Positions 1-8,531 of a stretch of 60,521 nucleotides of DNA are shown here, in pieces (position 1 is the stretch's first letter; the number at the start of each line of letters is the position of its first letter). Under the pieces are notes generated by a model that saw only the letters and a program-made list of their open reading frames with translations, was not told the origin of the DNA and did not search any database. The DNA is taken from assembly GCA_020718205.1 (NCBI GenBank), contig DYSN01000006.1:1-60521 (forward strand). Reading direction: 5' to 3'. The position numbers and the translations under genes are program-made. This stretch comes from Draconibacterium orientale. Its GTDB lineage: Bacteria > Bacteroidota > Bacteroidia > Bacteroidales > UBA12170.

Positions 1-211
1 ACATTTCTATGGATGAATGAAAAAGGACACACCAACACAACGGATTACAAGCCAAAGTTTCACAGGCAGGTTACATCTTTTTCAGTGACTACTACAGCAA
101 AGTTCGTTGTGTTAATTAAGAAACCGCCGTATACCGAACGGTACGTACGGTGGTGTGAGAGGTCGGAAAATAAAATAGGAGGAAAACTATTTTATTTTCC
201 ACCTACTCGAT
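1..211 (+). mobile_element. Group II intron, 3' end (domains V and VI)
   Basis: The last ~90 nt fold as the catalytic end of a group II intron. Domain V is at 123-154: a 9-bp lower stem (123-131 with 146-154) containing a CGC triad, a two-base CG bulge at 144-145, and an upper stem TACC/GGTA closed by a GAAC loop. Domain VI has a lower stem GAG/CTC and AGGT/ACCT, then a perfect 14-bp upper stem (165-178 with 187-200). A205 is the single bulged base, 7 nt from the 3' end CGAT at 211, as expected for the branch-point adenosine. The rest of the intron, including any reverse transcriptase, lies left of the window. The intron ends 7 bp before the stop codon of the convergent gene at 219. The 66-codon open frame here is an RNA shadow. 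Confidence 0.88.
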
Positions 212-218
212 AAACTAA

Positions 219-2882
219 CTATAAATCGTATTTTGAAACCGATCGGTCATTCGCAATGATTACCGAGGCTCTGCTATTTGAAGAATCAAAGGTATAACCC
301 AGGCTTCCTTCAAAGGTTTTGCTCATAAAACCTTTTGAATCAAATAAATAAAGTTGGCCGCCCAGGCTATCGAGAACCGTAAGAATCTTATCCCCGGAAA
401 TATTAAACATTTGAGGCTTTGTAACAATTTCGTGCTCAAAAACATAGGTGTAAACGGGGTTTTTGTCCTTATCAAAAACCTGTAATTGTTGCCCGTCAAC
501 AAAAATGAAATTGTATGGAGCAGCGGAATTAAACTGGTCGTAGAGAAAAAAGTGATTTGGTGAAAACTTCCCGAAATCATCTGATTTTATGGCTCCTTTT
601 TCCGGAATATAGGCAATTTTGCCATCAGCACTGGTGGTTAAAAGATGTCCTGGATGGGTGTTTTGTCCGCTGTAGAAATCAGATCCCAGAGCATTCTGAA
701 AAGATTGTTTGATTTCCATGCGAATGTTCCCTTTTCTATCGTAGAAAAAAACATTTCCGTTATCGGCTTCGGCAATCAAATAGTCTTTGTTGGCTATCAC
801 CAAATGCTTTATGGGCTTCACAATTTTTCGGCGGGTGTTTTTTGCTTTCCAGTCTTTAACCAATCTCCCGTTTATCTGATAGTTATAAATCTCTCCATTC
901 TGGCAAGGGATGAAAATACGATAATCCTTGTTATTGCTATAATCCACCACCGATAGGCCGGCACTGGCTTCGCTGTTGAGTTTCACTGGATAATTGTCCA
1001 CAAGTTCGCCGGTTAAGTCCACGAGATAGACATAGTTTTCGGTGTTAAAAAGATACTGAATTTTGCCGTTTTTGTAAAAATCTATTTGATGAACCGGGCT
1101 CATGGCGTTTTCTTCGAGCTGCTTTTTCCAAACCACATCTCCTTGCTCATCAATGAGATACATTTGCCGGAAGTCGTCGAAAACAATATACTTATGCGTT
1201 CCGTCCGTGTGATCGGTGATAATGCTGGGCGACAAAATCATTTCACTATCGAGAAGCACCTGCCATTGTGAGGTGTTTTGGGTTCTTTTTCCATCAAAAC
1301 CCCCATAAAGACTCGTATACACCATATTGTTTTTCCAGGTGAGCTGGGTGCTAAACCCGCTTAAATCGTTTTTGAACAAAGTGCATGAACTCAGGCTTTC
1401 CACAAGCAATTCATCCAGTCCAGGCAATATTTGGAGAGGCGTTTTTGGAGAATTTAAAAAATAGGTAAAGTTGGAATTTTTCGAAAGGTTGTCGGAAAAG
1501 GCTATATACGATTCGTTTTTCTGAAGAATATAGCCCTGTTCCAGTATATCCACGTATTCCATTAAATCGTTGGTGTTTTGGGCAAAAATGGCCATATCAT
1601 CTACCACCGTAAAATATGTTTTTTCGAAATTTTTAAACCAGGGGCCAAACTGAGCGGCCATAAACCAGGGGAAATTTATCTCCTTGATTTTGTAATTCTT
1701 ATACTCCAGGCTAATGATTTCGGGTTGCGAAAGATGGGCGATTTCCGAAAGATTCAGAAAGCTTTCCGGCCCTTTTTTGGCTAAAAAAACGCCATATAAT
1801 TTGTTTCGGTCGGTTTGTAAACAGGCCATTTCGCCAGCCCACCATTTATTGGTTAATTCAGCAATTTTTCCGGTTAGTTGCTTTTGTATCTGTTCCCCCG
1901 ACCGAAGAATTTGCGGATATAATCCCGTCGACTGCATATAGCCATTCCATCGTTGCAAAAACATATTATAATCGCTGATACTCAAATGATAGAACCCGCT
2001 TGTTCCGTAGGGAAAATGGTCAGAAATGGTCATGCCAACCGATTTTTGATTTTCCAAAATGCTCAGGAATGAGGTACTGTTTTTTTGGGGGATGCTGTAT
2101 CCATTCAGAAATATTTCATTGGCATTGATGCTAAGGTCAAGCCCTGCCCAAAGTGCAATGGAATTTGCTCTTTTCCATATATTTTGTTCCGAATCATTAG
2201 CCACAAGGGGTAACAAACTCTGGAGTTCCTGAAAATTCAGGTAAACATGGGCATCCGAGCGTTTGCCACTCACCTTCAAAAGCTCCTGAAAATCGCCCGA
2301 TTGAGTAAAAGTGTTTGGTTTTTGGGTTAAGTTGAGAGCTTCCAGAGCCAATTTCGAAGATGATGAAACGAAATACCAACCTTTATTTTCTGTAAGAAAA
2401 ATGGTTTTGGTTGAGAAGGAGAGCTCTGCCAGCCATTCGCCGTTTATTTCCTTTTCTTTGAAAACGGGTTTGGGAGAAATATACGGAAGCAACTCATCCT
2501 GCATTTCGCCGGGCGAAACTCCTGTGGAAGGCAAAATCAGCAGCCAGTCGTGGTGATGAAAGGAAAGTAATAACGATGGAATTTCCCAAAGGGCAAAGTT
2601 TTCGGTTTTTACCTGAATATGCTGCAAAACCTGCGGGAGAATTTGGTCATACTCCTGCAGCGAAGGCCACTCATCGAAGAATTTATTATAAACATAGCTG
2701 CTGTCCCAATCTTCGTTAAACTTCTTAAAATCGGGTATTTCCACTATGAGTGATGCATGATCGGGCACAAGGGTCACCGGGTCTTTAATATTTTGAAACA
2801 GAGAACGATAGAAAAGGAATCCCCCAATAACAAAAACAATAACAATCAGGAAAATGAATATGTATGAGATTTTGTGACTCAT
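219..2882 (-). CDS. Membrane-anchored protein with C-terminal beta-propeller-like repeats
   Basis: 887 residues, function unknown. Residues 7-27 form one hydrophobic segment after a short basic N-terminus, which suggests a signal anchor with the rest outside the cytoplasm. The middle (about 35-540) resembles the DUF3352-type conserved hypotheticals of Bacteroidota. From about 555 to the end there are repeated strands of the type 'YLIDEQGDVVWKK', 'YLVDLTGELVD', 'FFYDRKGNIRMEI' and 'YLFDSKGFMSKTF', typical of PQQ/WD-like propeller blades. It is transcribed alone, towards the group II intron end. The start is the only ATG before the hydrophobic segment; a weak box (TAAATTTA) lies upstream. The propeller reading is inferred from repeat spacing. 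Confidence 0.75.
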   Translation of the reverse strand: MSHKISYIFIFLIVIVFVIGGFLFYRSLFQNIKDPVTLVPDHASLIVEIPDFKKFNEDWDSSYVYNKFFDEWPSLQEYDQILPQVLQHIQVKTENFALWEIPSLLLSFHHHDWLLILPSTGVSPGEMQDELLPYISPKPVFKEKEINGEWLAELSFSTKTIFLTENKGWYFVSSSSKLALEALNLTQKPNTFTQSGDFQELLKVSGKRSDAHVYLNFQELQSLLPLVANDSEQNIWKRANSIALWAGLDLSINANEIFLNGYSIPQKNSTSFLSILENQKSVGMTISDHFPYGTSGFYHLSISDYNMFLQRWNGYMQSTGLYPQILRSGEQIQKQLTGKIAELTNKWWAGEMACLQTDRNKLYGVFLAKKGPESFLNLSEIAHLSQPEIISLEYKNYKIKEINFPWFMAAQFGPWFKNFEKTYFTVVDDMAIFAQNTNDLMEYVDILEQGYILQKNESYIAFSDNLSKNSNFTYFLNSPKTPLQILPGLDELLVESLSSCTLFKNDLSGFSTQLTWKNNMVYTSLYGGFDGKRTQNTSQWQVLLDSEMILSPSIITDHTDGTHKYIVFDDFRQMYLIDEQGDVVWKKQLEENAMSPVHQIDFYKNGKIQYLFNTENYVYLVDLTGELVDNYPVKLNSEASAGLSVVDYSNNKDYRIFIPCQNGEIYNYQINGRLVKDWKAKNTRRKIVKPIKHLVIANKDYLIAEADNGNVFFYDRKGNIRMEIKQSFQNALGSDFYSGQNTHPGHLLTTSADGKIAYIPEKGAIKSDDFGKFSPNHFFLYDQFNSAAPYNFIFVDGQQLQVFDKDKNPVYTYVFEHEIVTKPQMFNISGDKILTVLDSLGGQLYLFDSKGFMSKTFEGSLGYTFDSSNSRASVIIANDRSVSKYDL

Positions 2883-3048
2883 GATTTAAGAAATGTATTT
2901 TTTTTGATGCCTAAATTTACAACGACAACAAAAGCCAGCCACACTAAATATTGAATATCATCAACAAAAACTTGTGAATTACCTTGAAGCCCGGCTTCGG
3001 AAATAAATGGGAAAACCGATGAAAAATCACCGGATTTTCAATGGAAAG

Positions 3049-3519
3049 CTAATCGTGATAAGCCCCAAAATGCTTTACCAGAGCTGTTTTTCTGTATTCG
3101 AAAATTTCAGATATTTTTCGTTTAATCACCAGTCGGTTAGCTATATCGCCAATAAACCCAAAGGGCGGTTGATAGGTAATCAAATCGCGCATTAAAACGC
3201 CTTTTTTTATGGGCTCTATCATGTGTTGATGATGCCACAACTTGTATGGGCCAATTCGCTGTTCGTCGACAAAGTATTCAAAGTCTTTCAAATGGGTTAT
3301 TTCGGTCATCCAATCGGTTTTAAAACCGCGCAACGGACTCACCTTGTAGGTAATAATCATTCCCTGATACATTTTTTCCGACATGCTTTGCGAAGTAATA
3401 TCGAAACCCATATAGGGAGGGGTTATCACTTTCAAATTTCGGGGGGAGGAAATAAAATCCCACACTTCAATGATATTGGCATTGATTTTTTGTTCCTGAT
3501 AAAATTGAAAAAAAGCCAT
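3049..3519 (-). CDS. SRPBCC (START/polyketide cyclase-like) ligand-binding protein
   Basis: 156 residues, no signal peptide or membrane segment, so cytoplasmic. The pattern fits the SRPBCC helix-grip fold: an N-terminal 'FYQEQKINANIIEVWDFISSPRNLKVITPPYMGFDI' type opening, a central set of strands and a long C-terminal helix ending 'ISEIFEYRKTALVKHFG'. In this family similar proteins are often labelled cell division inhibitor or cyclase without experimental support. No catalytic residues can be assigned. It is a single gene between two unrelated genes on the same strand. Confidence 0.75.
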   Translation of the reverse strand: MAFFQFYQEQKINANIIEVWDFISSPRNLKVITPPYMGFDITSQSMSEKMYQGMIITYKVSPLRGFKTDWMTEITHLKDFEYFVDEQRIGPYKLWHHQHMIEPIKKGVLMRDLITYQPPFGFIGDIANRLVIKRKISEIFEYRKTALVKHFGAYHD

Positions 3520-3589
3520 TTTTTCTGCGAGTTGATTAGTGAATATTTTAGATGATTAGTTCAAATTCAGATGATTATTATAAAGTACT

Positions 3590-5032
3590 TTAGATTATCT
3601 GAAGTTTAATTGTGTTGCTTCCTTTTGGCGAAGAAAGGTAAACTATGTAAATGCCCGACTTCCAGCTACGGGTTTCAATCGACGATTCGGGCTCCACGCT
3701 TCCTTCGAAAATAGTTTGGCCTTCCAAATTTACAATTCTAATTTTCGATGTTTCAGCCATTTGTAAAATCACAAAATCACTTGCCGGGTTTGGTACCAAT
3801 CTGGCGTTGATACTTTTTTCAACTGAAACCCCAACCGGGTTGATCCACATGGGGTCGAAAAATACTTCGCCCAGACTCAAATCATCGTTCAGGTGATAGA
3901 TAAAATCCTCAGCTTCTGCCAAATCCACAGTGCCCCAGAAATTGTTCAGGGCATTTATGGAATTGGGTGTATTGTTGTAAAGCGCATAAATCGCACCCCC
4001 ATTCCCATTGTTAATGAAACTGTTGTAGCCTGGACTATCAGAGCTTCCATCGCCCAGGTTGGGTTGCGCATTGAGTTGAATGGTAACTCCCCAGAGATTA
4101 TCCCGAATTATATTGTTCCTTAAAATGGCCACATTGGTGAAGCCGCCGTAGCAATTGATGCCGCTTCCGCCCAGCATGGGGTCGTTCTGAATATTGTTTC
4201 CAACAATAATGTTCCCAGCTACTTCGGCATCTATATCGCTGCCAATCAGCGCTATGCCATAGCGGTTATTATAAACCTGATTGCTTCGTACCACTGCGTT
4301 TAGATTTCCTCCTGCCAAAGTAGAAAGTGCAATACCACCCGAATTGGTATACTGCCCGGTGATGATATTGCTGTCGATAACGATGAGTTCCATGCCGCTG
4401 CTGGTTCCCAGATTTATTTGCGGATAATTGCCGTTGGAAGAAACATTTCGGCTTATGGTATTGTTCGAAATTCGGGGGCTCGAAGCACCGTTGGCTCCAG
4501 AAGCAATGGCAGGGCCAGCATTGTCGTTGATTGTGCAATGGCTAATAATAGGATTTGACTGAAACAAATCGATGGTGGCTGTTGAATAATCCTGCCCAAA
4601 ATGATGAAACTGACTGTAGGTAAACTGAACATCCGATTCCACCAGTTTTATCCCGCCGCAATCGGTAATATTGGCGTTATTGATGCTGCTTCCCACCGAA
4701 TTCTCGAAGCGGATTCCCAGGAAATTGGCAAAACCATCCATGTTTATTATTTCGAACAAGGGCTCTCCATCAATAATCAGAACTCCGGCAATGGTCCACA
4801 AGACCCCTTCGTCAATCGATAAAACGCCTTGTTGAATAATGGTCAGAGTATCGGTGGGGCTTATGGTTATATCCTGGTGAAACTGATAATAATCGCCTTC
4901 AAAAGTTACTGCTCCATCGGATATAGTTACCAGATTGTCAAGAGTATAGGAGTTATAATTTCCGGGGGTTGAATACTGAGCAAACGCCACAGTGGATAAT
5001 ACGAGGGTAAGGAGAAGGAATATTTTTTTCAT
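3590..5032 (-). CDS. Secreted right-handed beta-helix protein with T9SS sorting domain
   Basis: 480 residues. Residues 1-18 are a Sec signal peptide (basic start, leucine-rich core, cut after AFA). Residues about 130-370 contain repeated Asn-rich rungs ('ISNNTISRN', 'IVIDSNIITG', 'AVVRSNQVYNNRYGIAL', 'AILRNNIIRDNLWGV') typical of NosD/pectate-lyase-like parallel beta-helices. The last ~75 residues, beginning 'INARLVPNPASDF' and ending in short strands around 'SGIYIVYLSS', are a type A T9SS C-terminal domain, which directs export across the outer membrane and attachment to the surface. Substrate unknown; binding or cleaving polysaccharide is possible but not shown. Confidence 0.85.
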   Translation of the reverse strand: MKKIFLLLTLVLSTVAFAQYSTPGNYNSYTLDNLVTISDGAVTFEGDYYQFHQDITISPTDTLTIIQQGVLSIDEGVLWTIAGVLIIDGEPLFEIINMDGFANFLGIRFENSVGSSINNANITDCGGIKLVESDVQFTYSQFHHFGQDYSTATIDLFQSNPIISHCTINDNAGPAIASGANGASSPRISNNTISRNVSSNGNYPQINLGTSSGMELIVIDSNIITGQYTNSGGIALSTLAGGNLNAVVRSNQVYNNRYGIALIGSDIDAEVAGNIIVGNNIQNDPMLGGSGINCYGGFTNVAILRNNIIRDNLWGVTIQLNAQPNLGDGSSDSPGYNSFINNGNGGAIYALYNNTPNSINALNNFWGTVDLAEAEDFIYHLNDDLSLGEVFFDPMWINPVGVSVEKSINARLVPNPASDFVILQMAETSKIRIVNLEGQTIFEGSVEPESSIETRSWKSGIYIVYLSSPKGSNTIKLQII

Positions 5033-5050
5033 AGGAATGTTTTTTAGTGG

Positions 5051-5058
5051 TACTTTTG
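5051..5058 (+). promoter_or_regulatory. -7 promoter box of the purF-like gene
   Basis: TACTTTTG matches the Bacteroidota TAnnTTTG box and lies 30 bp before the ATG at 5089. It shows that an in-frame upstream start at 5047 is not the real one. Confidence 0.65.
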
Positions 5059-5088
5059 CACCTACAAAGCCATAGCAAATTTAATAAA

Positions 5089-6990
5089 ATGAGTGATCAG
5101 ATCAAGCACGAATGTGGAATAGCTCTTTTACGATTGCGTAAACCATTGGAATACTATCTTGCCAAGTATGGAACAGCATTTTATGGATTGAATAAAATGC
5201 ATCTTCTCATGCAGAAACAGCATAACCGTGGGCAGGATGGAGCCGGAATTGCCAGTATAAAACTGAATTTACCACCCGGTCACCGATATATCGACCGTCA
5301 ACGCTCCAATTCAACAACTCCCATTAAAGATATTTTTTCCGCCGCCTACGAGCCACTTCAATTGCTCGAAAAAGAGAATCCCAAGCGTTTGAACGATGTA
5401 CAATGGCTCAAGCAAACCATGCGCTTTACAGGCGAAGTTTTCATGGGTCATTTGCGTTATGGAACTTTCGGTGCCAATGATATTGAGAAAATTCATCCGG
5501 TGTTGAGAACCAATAACTGGAAAACAAGGAATCTGGTGCTTGCCGGCAATTTCAATCTCACCAACGTGAACGAGCTCTTCGATAGGTTGGTGGGGTTTGG
5601 TCAATTTCCTGTCGAAACCAGCGATACGCTTACCATGCTCGAAAAAATCGGACATTTCCTCGACGAAGAAAACGAAGAACTTTACCGACGCTATAAATAC
5701 GAAGGCTTTTCCAAAAGCGAGGCCACCAAAAAAATTGCCGATGCTCTCAATATTCAGAGCATTCTGCGCCGGTCCTCGTTCGATTGGGATGGAGGCTATG
5801 TAATAACCGGTCTTTTTGGTCATGGCGATGCTTTTGTTTTGCGCGATCCCAACGGAATTCGCCCTGCATACTATTATGCCGACGACGAGATTGTGGTGGC
5901 AGCTTCGGAGCGTCCGGTCATTCAAACTACTTTCAATGTGAAAGCCGATCAGGTTAAAGAAATTAAACCCGGCCATGCCCTCATCATTAAACACCAGAAT
6001 ATTCTCGAAGAAGTGGAAGTGAAACCCGCCGGAAATCCAACAGCCTGTTCATTCGAGCGAATCTATTTTAGCCGCGGTACCGATCAGGATATCTATAAAG
6101 AACGTAAGAAACTGGGAGCCATTATCACTCCCGAAATTCTTCGCGAAATCAACTACGATCTTAAAAACACCGTTTTTTCATATATCCCCAATACCGCCGC
6201 CGTGGCCTATCGGGGAATGGTCGAAGCTGTAAACGCCTTCTGTAATGAGGTGAAAACTGAGAAAATTCTGGCTTTGGGCAATCAATTGACCAAGGAAAAA
6301 GTGGAAGAAATCATGCTCTTTAATCCGCGGATGGAAACCGTAGCTGTGAAAGATATGAAGCTTCGTACTTTCATTACTCAGGATAAACAGCGCGACGATT
6401 TGGTTGGACACATTTACGATGTTACCTATGGAAGCATCATAGAAGGAAAAGATAAGTTGGTAATTATCGACGACAGCATTGTACGCGGCACCACTCTCAA
6501 ACAAAGTATCATCAGCATTCTCGACCGCTTAGGCCCCACCGAGATTATTGTGGTGTCGTCGGCTCCTCAAATCCGCTATCCCGATTGTTACGGCATCGAC
6601 ATGACCCGTCTTGGCGATTTTATTGCTTTTAAAGCTGCCATTGAATTGCTCAGAGAAACCCATCAGGAATCGGTCATTAATACCGTTTATAAAAAATGCA
6701 AAGCACAGGAAGGCCTTCCGAAAGAAGAAGTAGTGAATTTTGTAAAAGAAATTTATGAGCCCCTTACGCCGCAGCAAATCAGCGATAAAATCGCCTTGCT
6801 GGTGAGCCCCAAAAATGTAAAAGCTAAGGTGAAGCTTATGTTCCAAAGTATTGAAAACCTGCATATTGCGGTGCCAAACAATACTGGAGACTGGTATTTT
6901 ACAGGAGACTATCCAACCCCCGGTGGAAATAAAGTGGTGAATACCAGCTTTATCAATTATATAGAAGGAAAAACAGCCAGAGCTTATTAA
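5089..6990 (+). CDS. purF: Amidophosphoribosyltransferase, long PurF-like form
   Basis: 633 residues. The family makes 5-phosphoribosylamine from PRPP and glutamine, the first committed step of purine synthesis. The N-terminal half is a class II glutaminase: Cys9 in 'HECGIA' would become the N-terminal nucleophile after removal of eight residues, and 'HNRGQDGAGI' and 'GHLRYGT' are conserved glutaminase motifs. The C-terminal half has the PRPP-binding signature 'VIIDDSIVRGTT'. Ordinary PurF is about 470-500 residues. This longer form, with extra sequence in the glutaminase half, is known from Bacteroidota and may coexist with a short PurF, so the symbol is tentative. It stands alone; the ATG at 5089 was chosen because the promoter box overlaps the upstream alternative. 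Confidence 0.85.
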   Translation: MSDQIKHECGIALLRLRKPLEYYLAKYGTAFYGLNKMHLLMQKQHNRGQDGAGIASIKLNLPPGHRYIDRQRSNSTTPIKDIFSAAYEPLQLLEKENPKRLNDVQWLKQTMRFTGEVFMGHLRYGTFGANDIEKIHPVLRTNNWKTRNLVLAGNFNLTNVNELFDRLVGFGQFPVETSDTLTMLEKIGHFLDEENEELYRRYKYEGFSKSEATKKIADALNIQSILRRSSFDWDGGYVITGLFGHGDAFVLRDPNGIRPAYYYADDEIVVAASERPVIQTTFNVKADQVKEIKPGHALIIKHQNILEEVEVKPAGNPTACSFERIYFSRGTDQDIYKERKKLGAIITPEILREINYDLKNTVFSYIPNTAAVAYRGMVEAVNAFCNEVKTEKILALGNQLTKEKVEEIMLFNPRMETVAVKDMKLRTFITQDKQRDDLVGHIYDVTYGSIIEGKDKLVIIDDSIVRGTTLKQSIISILDRLGPTEIIVVSSAPQIRYPDCYGIDMTRLGDFIAFKAAIELLRETHQESVINTVYKKCKAQEGLPKEEVVNFVKEIYEPLTPQQISDKIALLVSPKNVKAKVKLMFQSIENLHIAVPNNTGDWYFTGDYPTPGGNKVVNTSFINYIEGKTARAY

Positions 6991-7010
6991 AAGCCATGGC
7001 TGTCTTTATT
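6973..7010 (+). terminator. Possible terminator after the purF-like gene
   Basis: ACAGCCA (6973-6979) pairs with TGGCTGT (6997-7003) around a 17-nt loop, followed by a T-rich run. The stem begins inside the last codons of the gene. Weak because of the long loop. Confidence 0.4.
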
Positions 7011-7028
7011 CTTTTTTCTCTTTGTTTT

Positions 7029-8489
7029 TTAGAACTTTAAGCCCAGAGTAACTCCGTAATAACTGGTTTTGCTTTCAATATAGGCCGCATTCACAAAATT
7101 GGGGTCGTAGATATAGTATTTCTGGTTGTTGAGTTTTTGCAGAAAGGCAAAATCAAGCATCAGCGGTCCGGAACGGTAACCGAAGCCAAAGCTGTATTGG
7201 TCGTGGGTGAGTTTATTCAACGATTCGTCCACAGGGCTGGTAGAAAAGCCATAACCACCACGAATAAAGAAATTGTTCAGATTCCATTCAGTTCCGATGC
7301 GCACGTTGTGGGTGGCCAGGAAATCGGTTTTAATATCCTGATTTTCGTCGGAGAATGCGTAATCGGTTGAATTGAATGAAGCCAGGCTATAGTCTAAGTA
7401 TTCGTAATCGGCACTCACGAATCCCATTTGACCAATCACTATCCCAATTCCGGCTGATGCCCTGAAAGGTGTTGTCATGGTATAATTGAATTTACCATTG
7501 GGCGATGATTGGTTGTATTTCTGCCCGTCGAACATCTGACTTTCAACCCTTGAAAAATAGCTATCGGTCATATTATAGTACCAGGTGGGCGAGTGGAAAG
7601 CCCCGCTGATTCTGATGGCGGGAGTTATCATGTAAATGACTCCGAGCTTGGCATTAATACCATTGCCTCGTGTCGAGAGCTCGTCGTAGTAGGTGAACGA
7701 ATCAAATTCGCCTTGGTTAGGTGTGATCAGGGCAGTTTCGGTAAGGCTGTAGATTTTGCTGTAGTTGAGAAACACAAACGACATGCCCATTCCCAGAAAA
7801 AGTTTGTTATTATAGTTTCCGGAGAAAGCAAAAGTCATTTCGTTTTTGTAGCCTTTGCTGCTGGATGTGTATTTTTGATTTACCCCTTCCACCGGAACAG
7901 CGGTGATATAATCGGTAGGATAGCCGTTGATGGTGTCGAGTAAATAGGTTTCCCAGGCTAAGTTGCTGCCAAAATAGTTCAGATTTTCGGGTAGGTTTCC
8001 TTGGGCATCGCTGCGCCACTCGTTCACTTTCGAGCCACCGATAGAGTTGCCTTCAATGGTGATATCGGAACAGTAATTGTCGATTCTGTTCACCGAAAAA
8101 CCAAATTGCACATATTTCCAGCCAGGAGCATCGGGGTTTAGTCTGTTTACCACAGGCATTGAAGTCACCAGACCGAGTGTACCAAAGTTGATATTGTCGC
8201 GGGAGTCGGAGCGAAATTCGCCGCCAAAATTCGATTCTACTTTATTGTAGAGATACCGGGGGGCGAAAATGTATTCAGAGCTTTTATAAATCCCCAAACC
8301 TGCCGGATTATTATTGATGGTAGTTAAATCGCCGCCTATGGCTCCCAGTGCGCCCGAAAGTGACATGAACCGGGCAGTACCAGTGGTAGAGTAGGAGCTG
8401 TATCTGAGTGCATCCTCAGCATTTTGAGCAATGAGCGTTGTTATTGTAAACAGTGCCATGCTGGTGAGTAATATTTTTCTGAAGTTCAT
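7029..8489 (-). CDS. Outer membrane protein of the OmpP1/FadL/TodX type
   Basis: 486 residues from the ATG at 8489. Residues 1-21 are a signal peptide (basic MNFRK start, hydrophobic core, cut after LIA). The mature N-terminus 'NAEDALRYSSYSTTGTARFMSLSGALGAIGGDLTTINNNPAGLGIY' is the hallmark of FadL-type porins: a small-residue stretch followed by the NPAGL motif that forms the plug. The remainder is alternating aromatic beta-strands ending 'YYGVTLGLKF', with a C-terminal Phe suited to BAM insertion. The family carries hydrophobic molecules across the outer membrane; the substrate here is unknown. Fourteen codons of upstream in-frame sequence were left out because they precede the signal peptide. 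Confidence 0.85.
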   Translation of the reverse strand: MNFRKILLTSMALFTITTLIAQNAEDALRYSSYSTTGTARFMSLSGALGAIGGDLTTINNNPAGLGIYKSSEYIFAPRYLYNKVESNFGGEFRSDSRDNINFGTLGLVTSMPVVNRLNPDAPGWKYVQFGFSVNRIDNYCSDITIEGNSIGGSKVNEWRSDAQGNLPENLNYFGSNLAWETYLLDTINGYPTDYITAVPVEGVNQKYTSSSKGYKNEMTFAFSGNYNNKLFLGMGMSFVFLNYSKIYSLTETALITPNQGEFDSFTYYDELSTRGNGINAKLGVIYMITPAIRISGAFHSPTWYYNMTDSYFSRVESQMFDGQKYNQSSPNGKFNYTMTTPFRASAGIGIVIGQMGFVSADYEYLDYSLASFNSTDYAFSDENQDIKTDFLATHNVRIGTEWNLNNFFIRGGYGFSTSPVDESLNKLTHDQYSFGFGYRSGPLMLDFAFLQKLNNQKYYIYDPNFVNAAYIESKTSYYGVTLGLKF

Positions 8490-8531
8490 GACTTTGTGTT
8501 TTGTTGAAGTTAAAAATGCTGATTTATACAA

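Noticed and set aside
13-213. 66-codon open frame
   Set aside because: It runs through domains V and VI of the group II intron and does not look like a protein; such frames are common artefacts at intron ends.
5047-5088. Upstream in-frame start for the purF-like gene
   Set aside because: It contains the promoter box, and the conserved Cys would lie 23 residues in.
5311-5994. Long antisense frame inside purF-like gene
   Set aside because: Shadow of strong codon bias in the real gene; no start signal, no domain.
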